A stretch of DNA of 64,000 nucleotides from JALYXV01 sp963733505 (GTDB lineage: Bacteria; Actinomycetota; Acidimicrobiia; Acidimicrobiales; Palsa-688): assembly GCA_963733505.1 (NCBI GenBank), contig CAVTDW010000004.1:186001-250000 (forward strand). The letters are read 5' to 3'. Positions 1 through 9,561 of the stretch are shown here, one piece after another. A program made the position numbers and the translations under genes. The notes under the pieces were generated by a model, which was not told where the DNA came from, did not search any database, and was given only the letters and a program-made list of their open reading frames with translations. Positions within the stretch are counted from its first letter, which is position 1, and every line of letters begins with the position of its first letter.

Positions 1-872
1 GTGGCGTGGAAGACCACTTGGAAAAGCAGGTCGCCCAGTTCCTCCTCCAGGTGCTCGGCTCCTTCGAACTCGACGCCCAGACCGTCGATGGCCTCGAGCA
101 CCTCGTAGGTCTCCTCCAACAAGTGGCGGGTCAGACTCTGATGGGTCTGCTCCCGGTCCCACGGGCAACGCTCCCGGAGGGTGTGGACCAGCTCGTCGAA
201 GCGCACCAGCTCGGCCGCGACGGGCGATGCCAGCACCGGGATCCACAGCGACGTGAGATGGTCGGGTTGGATCACTCGGTCCAGTTCGTCCCAAGCCACG
301 GTGATGACCGCCTCATCGGGAAGGCCGAGGCGTTGCAGAACCGTGACCGACGGGCCGTTCTCCACGGCCAGCTTGATGTCGGACAACACCGCCTTGCTGT
401 CGCATTGCGCCACCAGCAATGGTCCCCGCTGGCCGGCCGCCTCGGTCGCGAAGCGGTGGCCGTCGATCAGCCGCACGCCAAGCGCCATCGGATCGACTCC
501 GAGGCGGGCCCAGGCCAAGTCGAGAAACGACATGGCGGCCAGGACCTCCACCTCCACCCGCGTGTCGCCTCGCAGGAGCTCCACCGTGTGCTCCCCGACG
601 ACCGGTGAGCCGGGCACGGCGTAGAGGACCTCGCCGTACTCCGCCGCCGCCTCGATCAGGGCGGTGGCGATGGACACGTAGACGTCGTCGAGTCGTGTCG
701 CCTGTTCGTAGGCCCAGTCGAACGAGCGTGCCTCGGGCACCGCGGAAGCGCTCGGGTGCCGTGACGTGCGAAGGAAACGCATGGGTATGCGATCGATGGC
801 GGCGGCCGTTTCGGCCGTCAGCATTCCCGGCGGTCCGGGTCCCAGGCCGACGACCACGATCCGGCCGGGCAT
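1..872 (-). CDS. mazG: MazG nucleotide pyrophosphohydrolase with N-terminal tetrapyrrole-methylase-like domain (3' end outside window)
   Basis: The frame opens with ATG at 872 and runs off the left edge, giving about 290 residues. The N-terminus reads MPGRIVVVGLGPGPPG, the glycine-rich start of the SAM-dependent tetrapyrrole methylase (YabN-type) fold. From about residue 230 comes a MazG domain: CPWDREQTH, then EETYE and EELGDLLFQ, which carry the acidic residues that bind magnesium in the family. MazG hydrolyses NTPs to NMP and pyrophosphate and helps remove aberrant nucleotides. The two-domain form is known from Gram-positive bacteria. It lies directly downstream of the foldase lipoprotein gene and mfd; mfd-mazG adjacency is typical of actinobacteria. 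The C-terminal part cannot be judged. Confidence 0.9.
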   Translation of the reverse strand, partial: MPGRIVVVGLGPGPPGMLTAETAAAIDRIPMRFLRTSRHPSASAVPEARSFDWAYEQATRLDDVYVSIATALIEAAAEYGEVLYAVPGSPVVGEHTVELLRGDTRVEVEVLAAMSFLDLAWARLGVDPMALGVRLIDGHRFATEAAGQRGPLLVAQCDSKAVLSDIKLAVENGPSVTVLQRLGLPDEAVITVAWDELDRVIQPDHLTSLWIPVLASPVAAELVRFDELVHTLRERCPWDREQTHQSLTRHLLEETYEVLEAIDGLGVEFEGAEHLEEELGDLLFQVVFHA

Positions 873-878
873 CAGGAA

Positions 879-2069
879 TCAGCCGCCAGCGGTCGAGCCA
901 CCGCTCGGTGAGGGCGCAGCCGTGGTCGTGGTGGTCTCGGATGCAAGGTTCGCCACGAGCGGCGGTACCACGCCTGCCACTTCCCCGCTGGCACTGACCT
1001 TGCCGTCGTACGAACCGAACTCGGGGTTGACCTTCACCCGGGCACTGGCCACCAACTTGTTCAGCCGCTGGCCCGCCTCCCGGCGGCGAATGTTCGTCGT
1101 CACCGTGTCGTCCAACGGCTCGACGATGCGGCTGTTGACCTTGATCAGGTGGTAGCCGAAGTTGGTCTTGACCGGATCACTTACCTGGTTCACCGGGAGC
1201 GCGACCACGCTCTGGGCGAAAGGCGCGACCAGCTGTTGCAGGTCCTGGGTGGTCAGGCAGCCGTCGGCCGCGGTTCCGCTCAACACCCCTCCGGCGGCGG
1301 CGCTGCCACCAGTCGTCCCCTGGTTGTCTTGGGAGTACTGCTTGGCCAGCGCCGCGAAGTCCCCGCCGGCGTCCAGCAGCGCCTTGACCTTGACGGCGTC
1401 GGCCAGGGACGCGGTGTAGTCGATCTGACCCGAGGCATCCTTGTCGGCGAGGAGGATATGACTGACGCAGGCTTCGGTGGCGTAGTCGGCCTGGTGGGAT
1501 TGGTAGTACTGGTTCAGGGCGTCGCCCACCAAGTCGGCGGTCGCGACACCGACGAACTTGTCGACTTCCGCTTGGCGATAGGCCAGCAGGTCCTGATAGC
1601 CGGGCGAGAAGCCCTCGAAGATTCCCGTCGGGAACTGCCCTTGGGCAACTGCGCTTCGGGCCGTCGCCACCTCGGCGGGGGTCGGCAGCGCGTTGCTGGC
1701 GACCAGCTTCTGACGGATGACCTCGAACTGGATCTCCTGGTCGAGGACGACGGCGACAAACGACTTGCTGTACGTACCGGCGCTACTCCCCGCGACCGGT
1801 CCAGAGTTGCCCGGCTGGTTGATCAGGTCGACGTACTTGGGGTTGGCCGAGATGTACGCCAACTCCTGATTTATCGTCTTTTGGCTGATCACCGAGCCAT
1901 TGACCCGGGCGGCGTAACCGAGTGTCGAGGTGCATCCCGACACCCCGGTAGCGACGAGGCCCACGAGGGCGGCGACCGCCACGACGGGCCCACCTCGACG
2001 GAGGCAGCGGCGGTCTGAACGGCGGTCGGAGCGGCGGTCGAAAAGGTGCGTCAACTTCGCTGTGTTCAC
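879..2069 (-). CDS. Secreted PpiC-type peptidyl-prolyl isomerase lipoprotein (SurA/PrsA-like)
   Basis: A protein of 396 residues starting at GTG 2069. After a basic n-region rich in RRSDRR, a hydrophobic stretch ends in a lipobox (VSGC), so it is probably a lipid-anchored extracytoplasmic protein. The N-terminal helical part (ARVNGSVISQKTINQEL) resembles SurA-type chaperones. A parvulin domain follows (CVSHILLADKD ... FAALAKQYS ... NFGYHLIKV). The C-terminal tail is rich in Thr, Ala, Ser and Gly. It should help fold secreted proteins. The GTG start overlaps the TGA that ends the restored mfd frame (GTGA), so the two genes are probably translationally coupled. A longer open frame upstream overlaps mfd and is not used. 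Confidence 0.85.
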   Translation of the reverse strand: MNTAKLTHLFDRRSDRRSDRRCLRRGGPVVAVAALVGLVATGVSGCTSTLGYAARVNGSVISQKTINQELAYISANPKYVDLINQPGNSGPVAGSSAGTYSKSFVAVVLDQEIQFEVIRQKLVASNALPTPAEVATARSAVAQGQFPTGIFEGFSPGYQDLLAYRQAEVDKFVGVATADLVGDALNQYYQSHQADYATEACVSHILLADKDASGQIDYTASLADAVKVKALLDAGGDFAALAKQYSQDNQGTTGGSAAAGGVLSGTAADGCLTTQDLQQLVAPFAQSVVALPVNQVSDPVKTNFGYHLIKVNSRIVEPLDDTVTTNIRRREAGQRLNKLVASARVKVNPEFGSYDGKVSASGEVAGVVPPLVANLASETTTTTAAPSPSGGSTAGG

Positions 2070-5000
2070 GATGACGGCGATGCTACCGAGACGGCCCCGC
2101 CCGACACATCTCGCCCTTCGACCGCGGCCTCGACCGGGACGAGTGACGAAAGGATGTCGATGACGAAATCGGCCGGATCGGCGCCCCGGGGCACCGGAAC
2201 CACGATCTGGCCGATCTCCTCTTTGAACACCGCCCGGGGCCAGCGCCGCTGCAGGCGGATCTTGGCGCTGGTCTTGAGCGACAGGGGCGACAACCGGGCG
2301 GTGCCACCCGACCAGGACCCCAACCCGACCCGGACCCCGACCCGGACCCGGACCCCGATCGACTCGGGCCGCCACTGGAGATGCCCGAAACCCCCGACGC
2401 CAAGCCCCCCTTGACGACCGTCACCTCTCGCACGCCGGTGCGGGCGCATTCGGCCCGGAGGTGGCCGATCCGGAGCAACGCCGACGCGGGCTCGGGCAAG
2501 GGACCGTAACGGTCGACCCATTCCGCCCCGATGTCGTCGACGTCGCTGTGTGCCACCACCATGGCCAAGCGGCGGTAGGCCTCGAGCCGCAGGTCCTCCC
2601 GGGTGACGTAGTCGGCCGGCAGATGGGCGTCCATGGGGAGATCGAGCTTGATCTCCGCCGGCTCTCGCAGCGGCTCGCCCTTCATCTCCGCCACCGCTTC
2701 GCTCACCATCTGCACGTACAGGTCGTACCCCACCGCCGCGATGTGGCCCGACTGGTCCCCGCCCAGCAGGTTTCCGGCGCCGCGGATCTCCAGGTCGCGC
2801 ATGGCGATCTTGAACCCCGACCCGAGTTCGGTGTGCTCGCCGATGGTCCGCAACCGCTCGTACGCCTCCTCGGACAGCGAAACATCGGGCGGGTACATCA
2901 GATAGGCGTACGCCCGCTGTCCCGCCCGGCCCACCCGACCCCGCAACTGGTGCAGCTGCCCGAGCCCCAAGCGGTCCGCACGGTCCACGATCATGGTGTT
3001 CACCGTCGGCATGTCGATGCCCGACTCGATGATCGTCGTGCAGACCAGCACGTCGTAACGGCCCTCCCAGAAGTCGAAGACCACCTTCTCCAGGGTGCCC
3101 TCGTCCATCTGGCCATGCGCCACCACCGTGCGCGCCTCGGGTACCAGGCCCCGGATCTCCGCCGCCACCTTTTCGATATCCAGCACCCGGTTGTGGACGA
3201 AGAACACCTGGCCCTCACGCAGCAACTCCCGGCGGATGGCCTCAGCCACCGCCCGGTCGTCGTATTCGCCGACGTAGGTCAAGATGGGCTGGCGCTCGGC
3301 CGGGGGGGTGTTGAGCAGCGTCAGGTCGCGGATTCCGGTCAGGCTCATCTCGAGCGTGCGGGGTATCGGCGTGGCGGTCAGCGTCAGCACGTCCACGTCG
3401 TGGCGCAGCTTCTTGATCTGCTCCTTGTGGCTCACGCCGAAACGCTGCTCCTCGTCGATCACCAACAGGCCCAGGTCCTTGAACCCCACGTCCGCCGACA
3501 GCAGCTTGTGGGTCCCGATGACGACGTCGACCGACCCATCGGCCAACCCGGCCACCACCTTCGACGACTGGGCCGGCGTCAGGAAGCGCGACAGCATCTC
3601 CACCCGGATCGGGTAGCCCGCGAAGCGGTCCGAGAACGTCTGCAGGTGCTGCGACGCCAGCAGCGTGGTCGGCACCAGCACCGCCACCTGCTTGCTGTCC
3701 TGCACCGCCTTGAACGCGGCCCGGATGGCCACCTCGGTCTTGCCAAAGCCCACGTCGCCGCACAGCAGCCGGTCCATGGGAACCGGCGCCTCCATGTCGG
3801 CCTTGGTCTCGTCGATCGCCTTGGCTTGGTCGACGGTCTCGGAGTAGGGGAAGGCTGCCTCCATCTCCGCCTGCCACGGGGTGTCGGGGCCGAACGCGTG
3901 GCCGGCCGAATGGGCCCGCTTCTGATAGAGCACGACCAGCTCCTGGGCGATCTGGCGGGCCGCGGCCCGCACCCGGGACTTGGCCCGCTGCCAGTCGGCG
4001 CCGCCCAGCCGGTTGACGCTCGGGCTGTCGCCGCCGGTGTAGGGCCGCAGCAGGTCGATCTGGTCCGACGGCACGTACAGCTTGTCGCCGCCGCGATACT
4101 CCAGCAGCAGGTAGTCGCGCTCCACGCCGCCGATGGACCGGGTAACCATGCCGCTGAAGCGCCCGACCCCATGCTGGTAGTGGACGACATGGGCGCCCGC
4201 CTTCATGTCGTCGAAGAACGTCTCCGTCGCCCGTGCCCTCGCCCGGGCGGGCCGGTGGGCCCGGCGCCGGCCGGTCAGATCGGTCTCGGCCAGCACCGCC
4301 AGCTTGAGCGCCGGGTAGACGAAGCCCCGCTCCAAGGGCTGGACGATGACCCGCACCCCGGGCTTGGCGAGATCGACGTCGGACCCCGCCGCCAGCAAGG
4401 GCACGGTCATCCCGGCCTCCCGCAGCATCGACGCCATCCGCGCCGCGGTCCCCGCCCCCTCGGCGCACACCACGACCGAGTACCCCTCGCCGGCCAGCTT
4501 GGCCAGCCGGCGCACCAGGCCCTCGTTGTCGCCCAGGAACGGGTCCCACCCCGTCGCCGCCACCATGGCGGTACCGGGACCCTCGGCCACGGCCGCAACC
4601 GTGGTGACGGGAGCGTCGGTATGGGCGAGGAGACGGTCGAAGGGCAGGTGGAGTTGGGGAAAAGCCTCGCCCGCGGCGCCCCACGTGGAGGCGAGGGATG
4701 CGGCCAATGCGCCTTCTTCGTCGAGCAACTCTGCGGCTCGATCGCGCATCCGACGTGCCTCTACCAGCACGATCTGGGCATCGCGCCCGACCAGGTCGAA
4801 CAGCACGTGTTCACCATCGGTGAGCCACGGCAGCCACGATTCCATCCCGTCGAAGATCAGCCCTTCGGCCAGGCGCTCCCAGCGGTCGCGTCCCCAGGGC
4901 TGCTCGCCGACCAGGCGAGCGGCTCGGGCCTTCACCTCGGGGGTGGGAAGCAGCTCCCGGCACCCGAAGATCTCGACGCGCGCCATGTCGTTGGTCGAGC

Positions 5001-5655
5001 GCTGGTCGGCAACGGAAAACTCCGTCAGCCGGTCGACCTCGTCGCCCCACAGGTCGATGCGAACGGGGACGTCGCCGGTCGACGGGTAGACATCGACGAT
5101 CGATCCCCGCACCGCGAACTCGCCCCGGTGTTCGACCTGGTACTCCCGGCGGTAACCGGCGGCCGCCAGGCGGGCGATGAGCTGGCCCTGGTCGACCACG
5201 TCGCCCCGGGCGACGACGATCGGTTCGAGGTCTTCGACCCCGGGACCGAGGCGTTGCAGGAGAGCCCGGACCGGGGCGACGAGCACCTTCGGCATTCGGG
5301 ACGGGTCCTGCAGGTGCCACATGGTGCGAAGCCGCCGCCCCATGGTCTCCACGCTCGGGCTGACGCGCTCGAACGGCAACGTCTCCCAGGCGGGGAACAC
5401 GTCCACCTGGTCAGCGCCGAGAAACGCCCGCAAGTCGTGCGCCAGTCGCTCCGCCTCCGAGGCGGTCGGAACGGCAACCACCGTGGGGTGGCGGTCCGAC
5501 TGCCGGGCCAAGCCCGCGATGGTGAACGCCCGGGCCGCCTCGGGGATGCCGACGACCGTCGCCCGGGCCCATCCGAGGTCGGCCAGGCTGTCGTCGCGCC
5601 GAAGCAGGCTGAGCAGGGAGGAAAGCGCCACGTTCACATCAGACACCTGAGCCAT
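2066..5655 (-). CDS. mfd: Transcription-repair coupling factor Mfd, frameshifted near the C-terminus
   Basis: ATG at 5655 (MAQVSDVNVALSS). Mfd removes stalled RNA polymerase and recruits UvrA. Visible features are the UvrB-like N-terminal region, the RNA-polymerase interaction region (VHYQHGVGRFSGM, ERDYLLLEYRGGDKLYVP), Walker A GDVGFGKTEVA, the DEEQRFG helicase box and the QLRGRVGRAGQRAYAYL motif. The main frame runs to a stop at 2083, but after VREVTVVKGG it gives only low-complexity sequence. The family C-terminus (TARLSPLSLKTSAKIRLQ, then EEIGQIVVPVP) continues in another frame to TGA at 2066. Adding one base in the C6 run at 2405-2410 (G6 on the coding strand) rejoins the frames. A GGGTCC-type repeat lies at about 2317-2360. 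The 2066 stop overlaps the next gene's start, which supports the joined reading. Confidence 0.9.
2317..2360. repeat. Short GGGTCC-type tandem repeat in mfd
   Basis: On the minus strand the sequence alternates GGGTCC and GGGTCG hexamers. In the main frame it codes for Ser-Gly repeats, in the other frame for Val-Arg repeats. It lies in the linker where mfd changes frame and looks like a lineage-specific expansion before the conserved C-terminal domain. Confidence 0.7.
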
Positions 5656-6202
5656 TGAACCGGTTTTGGGCGGGAACGACACCCTCGGCCAGGACCATCT
5701 CGACCGCGTCGGCCGCCAGTTCGACGGCCACGTCGAGCTCCGCCTTTTCCGACCTGGCGGGCGGCCCCAAGACATGGTCGATTCCCTGCTGGCGCCCGGC
5801 CGGCTTACCGATACCCACCCGGATTCGGGTGAAGGCGTCGCTGTGGAGGTGGGCCTTGATGGACTTCAGCCCGTTGTGGCCCGCCAGCCCCCCGCCCGCC
5901 TTCACCTGGATCCGCCCGACCGGGAGGTCGAGTTCGTCGTGAACCACGACCAAGTCCTCGAGGTCGTCGATACCGAAGCGGCGCACGAGCGGCGCCACCG
6001 CCAGCCCCGAGTCGTTCATGTAGGTCTGCGGGAAGGCCAGGGCCAGGCGCCGTCCGGCAACGGTCACCTCGGTGGCCATCGACCGCAGCATCCGCTCAGA
6101 TCGCAGCTTGCTGCCGTGCCGGCTCGCGAGCCGGGCAATGACATCGGCGCCGATGTTGTGCCGGGTGCCGGCGTAGGACGCGCCGGGGTTGCCCAGACCC
6201 AC
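5639..6202 (-). CDS. pth: Peptidyl-tRNA hydrolase
   Basis: A protein of 187 residues that releases peptides from peptidyl-tRNA dropped by ribosomes. It shows the family signatures GLGNPGASYAGTRHNIG, which contains the catalytic His, then VVHDELDLPVGRIQVKAGG and GLAGHNGLKSI, and a C-terminal region carrying the IRVGIGKP motif. Length is normal. The likely start is GTG at 6202, which puts the GLGNPG motif at the extreme N-terminus; no better upstream start exists before the rplY stop. Its 3' end overlaps the mfd start by 17 bases, and rplY lies 44 bases upstream, so rplY-pth-mfd probably form one transcript. Confidence 0.95.
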   Translation of the reverse strand: MGLGNPGASYAGTRHNIGADVIARLASRHGSKLRSERMLRSMATEVTVAGRRLALAFPQTYMNDSGLAVAPLVRRFGIDDLEDLVVVHDELDLPVGRIQVKAGGGLAGHNGLKSIKAHLHSDAFTRIRVGIGKPAGRQQGIDHVLGPPARSEKAELDVAVELAADAVEMVLAEGVVPAQNRFNGSGV

Positions 6203-6246
6203 CGCCAGCAGGTCGGCCGGCGTCCCCGTTCGGGGTCGCAGCAGGC

Positions 6247-6891
6247 TCAGCCGCCGGTGGAACCAGCCGCCTCGGCGCCCTCGGGCCCGACGACGGCAGC
6301 CTCTTCGCCCTCGACCGGCTCCGGGACCTCTTCGGCTTCGGCGCGGGCGGCGATCACGACCGGCTCCTCGGGATCCAGTTCGGTGGTGACGCCGGCGGGC
6401 AGGGCAATGTCACCAACCCGAATGGTGTCGCCGATCTCCATCTCGCTGATGTCCACTTCCACATGGGAGGGGATGTTGGCCGGGGTGGCGTGCACCGTCA
6501 GGCTGGTCAACTGCTGCTCGATGAAGCCGTCGGCCTGGGCCACCTTGCGAGCCTCTCCGACAAAGTTGATCGGAACTTCGGCCGATACCACCTCGTCGCG
6601 GCTGACGATCAGGAAGTCGACGTGGATCACGGTGCTGCGCACGGGGTGGCGCTGGATCTCGCGGGCCAGGGTCAGGTGGGTCTCGTCGCCGACCTGCAAC
6701 GCCAACAGGGCATTCAGTCCGGCAGTCGTCGTGAGCGCGGTGCGCAGCGCTCGTCCCTCGACCGAGATCGGGATCGGGTCGCGCCCGTGGCCATAGATGA
6801 CGCCGGGAATGCGTCCCGCTGCCCGCATACGGCCCGCGGCCCGAGACCCGATCGGTCGGGGTGATTCGGCGACGATGGTGAACTCGGCCAT
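6247..6891 (-). CDS. rplY: Ribosomal protein bL25, long CTC-type form
   Basis: A protein of 214 residues with the N-terminal 5S-rRNA-binding bL25 domain (RAAGRMRAAGRIPGVIYGHG and the region to about residue 95) followed by the C-terminal CTC domain (HVDFLIVSRDEVVSAEVPI, then the VHATPANIPSHVEVDISE region). It ends in an acidic and Ala/Gly-rich tail typical of actinobacterial homologues. It is part of the 50S central protuberance; the long form is also known as a general stress protein. It is followed by pth, the same order as in Mycobacterium. Confidence 0.95.
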   Translation of the reverse strand: MAEFTIVAESPRPIGSRAAGRMRAAGRIPGVIYGHGRDPIPISVEGRALRTALTTTAGLNALLALQVGDETHLTLAREIQRHPVRSTVIHVDFLIVSRDEVVSAEVPINFVGEARKVAQADGFIEQQLTSLTVHATPANIPSHVEVDISEMEIGDTIRVGDIALPAGVTTELDPEEPVVIAARAEAEEVPEPVEGEEAAVVGPEGAEAAGSTGG

Positions 6892-6972
6892 TTGAGCGCG
6901 CTCCTACGACAACGGGCATTGCGGGACGGCTATGAATCCTACCGCACACTCCACTGGCGGCCGGTCCCGTGC

Positions 6973-7965
6973 TTAGGTCTGGTTCTCGCCCCCGAAGATC
7001 TGCGAGACGGATCCGTCCTCGAACACGGCGTTGATGGCGTCGGCGAACATCGGCGCCACCGAACACACCTCGATCTTGTCGATCTGCTTCTCCGACGGCA
7101 ACGGCAAGGTGTCGGTGACGACGACCCGGGTGATCTGGGAGTTCTTGAGGCGGTCCACCGCCGGGTCCGACAGCACGGCGTGGGTGGCCATGGCCCACAC
7201 CTCGGTGGCCCCCTTGTCGATCAGGATGTCGGCGGCGGCGCAGATCGTGCCTGCGGTGTCGATCATGTCGTCGATGAGCACGCACATCTTGCCGTTGACG
7301 TGGCCCATCACGTCGAGCGCCTGGACCTGGTTGACACCGTCCTTGGGACGGCGCTTGTAGACGCTCGCCACGTCGACGCCCCCGAAGAGATGGCGGGCCG
7401 CCTGCTCGGCCACCTTGGTGCGCCCGGTGTCGGGTGCGACCATCACGAAGTCGCCCGAGGCGTGCTCGCGGAGGTAGGACGTCAGCACCGGCACCGCCGT
7501 CAGATGATCCACCGGTCCGTCGAAGAACCCCTGGATCTGGCCCGAATGCAGGTCGACCGACATGATCCGGTCGGCACCGGCGGTGAGGAAGAAGTCCGAC
7601 ACCATCCGGGCACTGATCGGCTCGCGGCCCTTGGACTTACGATCCTGGCGGGAGTAGCCGTAGTACGGACACACGGCGGTGATGCGCTTGGCCGACGCCC
7701 GCTTGGCGGCGTCGATCATCAGCCAGTGTTCCATCAGCGAATCGTTGACCGATCGCCCGGGGGTGCGGCAGTGGGACTGGAAGATGAAAACGTCGGCGCC
7801 GCGCACCGACTCCTGGAACCGGGGCCGGATCTCACCGTTGGCGAAGTCCACCAGGTTGGGCAGCGACAGCTCCACCTTGAGGCGTGAGGCGATGTCCTCC
7901 GACAGCTGCAGGTGCGACCGGCCCGACAGCAGGTACAGCTTCCTCTTCGGTACGACCTCGATCAC
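6973..7965 (-). CDS. prs: Ribose-phosphate pyrophosphokinase (PRPP synthetase)
   Basis: Converts ribose 5-phosphate and ATP to PRPP for purine, pyrimidine, His, Trp and NAD synthesis. 330 residues from GTG 7965 (VIEVVPKRKLYLLSGR). It shows the ATP-binding region PYYGYSRQDRKSKGREPIS, the metal-binding VDLHSGQIQGFF and the PRPP-binding loop VLIDDMIDTAGTI. The start was chosen because this GTG overlaps the TGA of glmU (GTGA), implying translational coupling; the much longer open frame upstream only shadows glmU. Confidence 0.95.
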   Translation of the reverse strand: MIEVVPKRKLYLLSGRSHLQLSEDIASRLKVELSLPNLVDFANGEIRPRFQESVRGADVFIFQSHCRTPGRSVNDSLMEHWLMIDAAKRASAKRITAVCPYYGYSRQDRKSKGREPISARMVSDFFLTAGADRIMSVDLHSGQIQGFFDGPVDHLTAVPVLTSYLREHASGDFVMVAPDTGRTKVAEQAARHLFGGVDVASVYKRRPKDGVNQVQALDVMGHVNGKMCVLIDDMIDTAGTICAAADILIDKGATEVWAMATHAVLSDPAVDRLKNSQITRVVVTDTLPLPSEKQIDKIEVCSVAPMFADAINAVFEDGSVSQIFGGENQT

Positions 7966-9080
7966 GGCGCCCCTACTTCCTCGTCGTCGCTGCGACCTAT
8001 GAAATATGGCCCGGTGACCGCTCCAGGCGCCACCCGACCTCCGGGGAGGATGGTGGCGTAGGGTCCGACGACGGCTTCGGCCCCGATTTCGGCCGATTGG
8101 GCGACCGAGTTGGCGACCGTGGCCCGCTCGCCCACGATGCAGTCGACCAGGTGGCTGTTTGGTCCGATCTCGCAGCCCATGGCGATCACCGTGCTGCCCT
8201 GCAGCAAGGTCCCGGGGAACAACGTGACATCGGCAGCCAGGCTGACCGACGTGTCGACGTAGGTGCGTTCGGGGTCGAGCATCGTCACCCCGCGCCGCAT
8301 CCACCGTTCGTTGATGCGGTCCCGCAGCTCGGCTTCGGCGACCGCCAGCTGCGATCGGTCGTTGACCCCCGCCACCTCCATCGAGTCGCCGACCAGCAGG
8401 CTGGTGACGGGGTAGCCGGCGGTGTGGAGCACGCCGATGATGTCGGTCAGGTAGTACTCGCCTTGAACATTGTCGGGGCTGAGGCGGCGCAGCGCCGGCG
8501 CCAGCACGCTGCGCCGGAAGGCATAGATCCCGGTGTTGACCTCCCGGATCTGGCGTTCCTCGGCGGTGGCGTCGGCCTGCTCGACGATTCGAGCCACCCG
8601 GTTGTCCTTCCCCCGGACGATGCGTCCATACCCGGTGGGGTCGGCCAACTCGGCGGTCAGGACCGTGGCCGCGGCGTTGGCCTGGCGATGGGCCCGCACC
8701 AGCGCCGCCAGGGTGGGCGGGCGCAGCAACGGGGTGTCCCCGGGCAGCACCACGATGTCGCCGCCGTCGTCCTCGTCGTCGTCGGGGAACGCCGTGAGCG
8801 CCACCGCCACCGCGTCGCCGGTCCCCCGCTGGACCGCCTGCTCCACGAAGTCGACCAGCAGGTGGGCAACCGTGTGCTCGAGGAGCGTCTTGGTTACCCG
8901 CTCGGCGCCGTGTCCGACCACGACCACGGCGCGCTGCAGATCGAGCTCCGCCAAGGCATCCAACACGTGCAGCACCATGGGCCGGCCGCACAAGCGATGG
9001 AGTGGCTTCGGTCGCGACGACCGCATCCTCGTGCCCTCGCCCGCCGCCAGTACGACCGCCGATAGGGGGCGTTCCGTCAC
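7962..9080 (-). CDS. glmU: GlmU-type UDP-GlcNAc pyrophosphorylase lacking the acetyltransferase end
   Basis: 372 residues, against about 450-490 for normal GlmU. The N-terminal nucleotidyltransferase domain is clear: VVLAAGEGTRMRSSRPKPLH, VLPGDTPLL, NTGIYAF and EYYLTDIIGVL. A left-handed beta-helix starts (DTSVSLAADVTLFPGTLLQG) but stops after a few hexapeptide turns at GPYFIGRSDDEEVGAP. The NYDG-containing acetyltransferase site of full GlmU is absent. The uridylyltransferase step of peptidoglycan precursor synthesis should be retained, while glucosamine-1-phosphate acetylation must come from elsewhere if this is complete. The clean GTGA overlap with prs argues against a recent break. Confidence 0.85.
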   Translation of the reverse strand: MTERPLSAVVLAAGEGTRMRSSRPKPLHRLCGRPMVLHVLDALAELDLQRAVVVVGHGAERVTKTLLEHTVAHLLVDFVEQAVQRGTGDAVAVALTAFPDDDEDDGGDIVVLPGDTPLLRPPTLAALVRAHRQANAAATVLTAELADPTGYGRIVRGKDNRVARIVEQADATAEERQIREVNTGIYAFRRSVLAPALRRLSPDNVQGEYYLTDIIGVLHTAGYPVTSLLVGDSMEVAGVNDRSQLAVAEAELRDRINERWMRRGVTMLDPERTYVDTSVSLAADVTLFPGTLLQGSTVIAMGCEIGPNSHLVDCIVGERATVANSVAQSAEIGAEAVVGPYATILPGGRVAPGAVTGPYFIGRSDDEEVGAP

Positions 9081-9191
9081 GGCCCCGTCTCCGCCCTGTC
9101 GTGGTCGATCACCGAACCCCTTTCTAGCCGACCCCGTCGAGCAAGCCGGTCCTTGGCAAACCTCTGTCTACCAAGCAGAGCGACAGGTCCG

Positions 9192-9220
9192 TTGACGCAA
9201 CGGTCGCTCGATGATCTAGC
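9192..9220 (+). promoter_or_regulatory. Possible sigma70-type promoter for the LuxR-type HTH gene
   Basis: TTGACG at 9192-9197 is followed after 17 bases by TCTAGC at 9215-9220, about 70 bases before the GTG at 9291. The -35 is good and the -10 is weak. No tRNA or other RNA gene was recognised in the 210-base gap between glmU and this gene. Confidence 0.35.
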
Positions 9221-9290
9221 GTAAGGCAACGAAGGTTGAGCCAGGGGGACGTGGGCAGACGTCACCAGGGCCTGGGGCGAAGGGGTTTTT

Positions 9291-9551
9291 GTGGCTCAGG
9301 CTGAGCAGGTCCTTCTCGCGGGTGATTCCGACGGGTTGCGGGTCTATCGCAGCGTGCCGAAGGAGTGGTCGCAACGCGACCTGAGTGTGCTTCGCCTCCT
9401 TGCCGATGGCCGCAGCACGGCGGGCATTGCCGAGGACCTGGCCTACTCGGAGAGCACGATCAAGAACGTCATTCACGACTTGGTGCGCCAGTTGGGCGCC
9501 CGCAACCGGGCCCACGCGGTCGCCAAGGCCATCCGGTCCGGACTCATCTAA
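9291..9551 (+). CDS. LuxR/GerE-type HTH DNA-binding mini-protein
   Basis: 86 residues from GTG 9291 with a GAAGGGG ribosome-binding sequence just upstream. Residues about 25-86 form a GerE-type helix-turn-helix: WSQRDLSVLRLLADGRSTAG, then IAEDLAYSESTIKNVIHDLV and ARNRAHAVAKAIRSGLI. There is no receiver or sensor domain, so it is a stand-alone DNA-binding protein, probably a transcription regulator. It is transcribed away from glmU and converges with the aldehyde dehydrogenase gene, leaving a 10-base gap. Its target is unknown. Confidence 0.85.
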   Translation: MAQAEQVLLAGDSDGLRVYRSVPKEWSQRDLSVLRLLADGRSTAGIAEDLAYSESTIKNVIHDLVRQLGARNRAHAVAKAIRSGLI

Positions 9552-9561
9552 GCGCCCTGAA

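Noticed and set aside
2461..5658. 1065-residue open frame on the plus strand opposite mfd
   Set aside because: It is a shadow of mfd: Arg/His/Gln/Leu-rich with no recognisable domain, as expected for antisense frames in very G+C-rich DNA.
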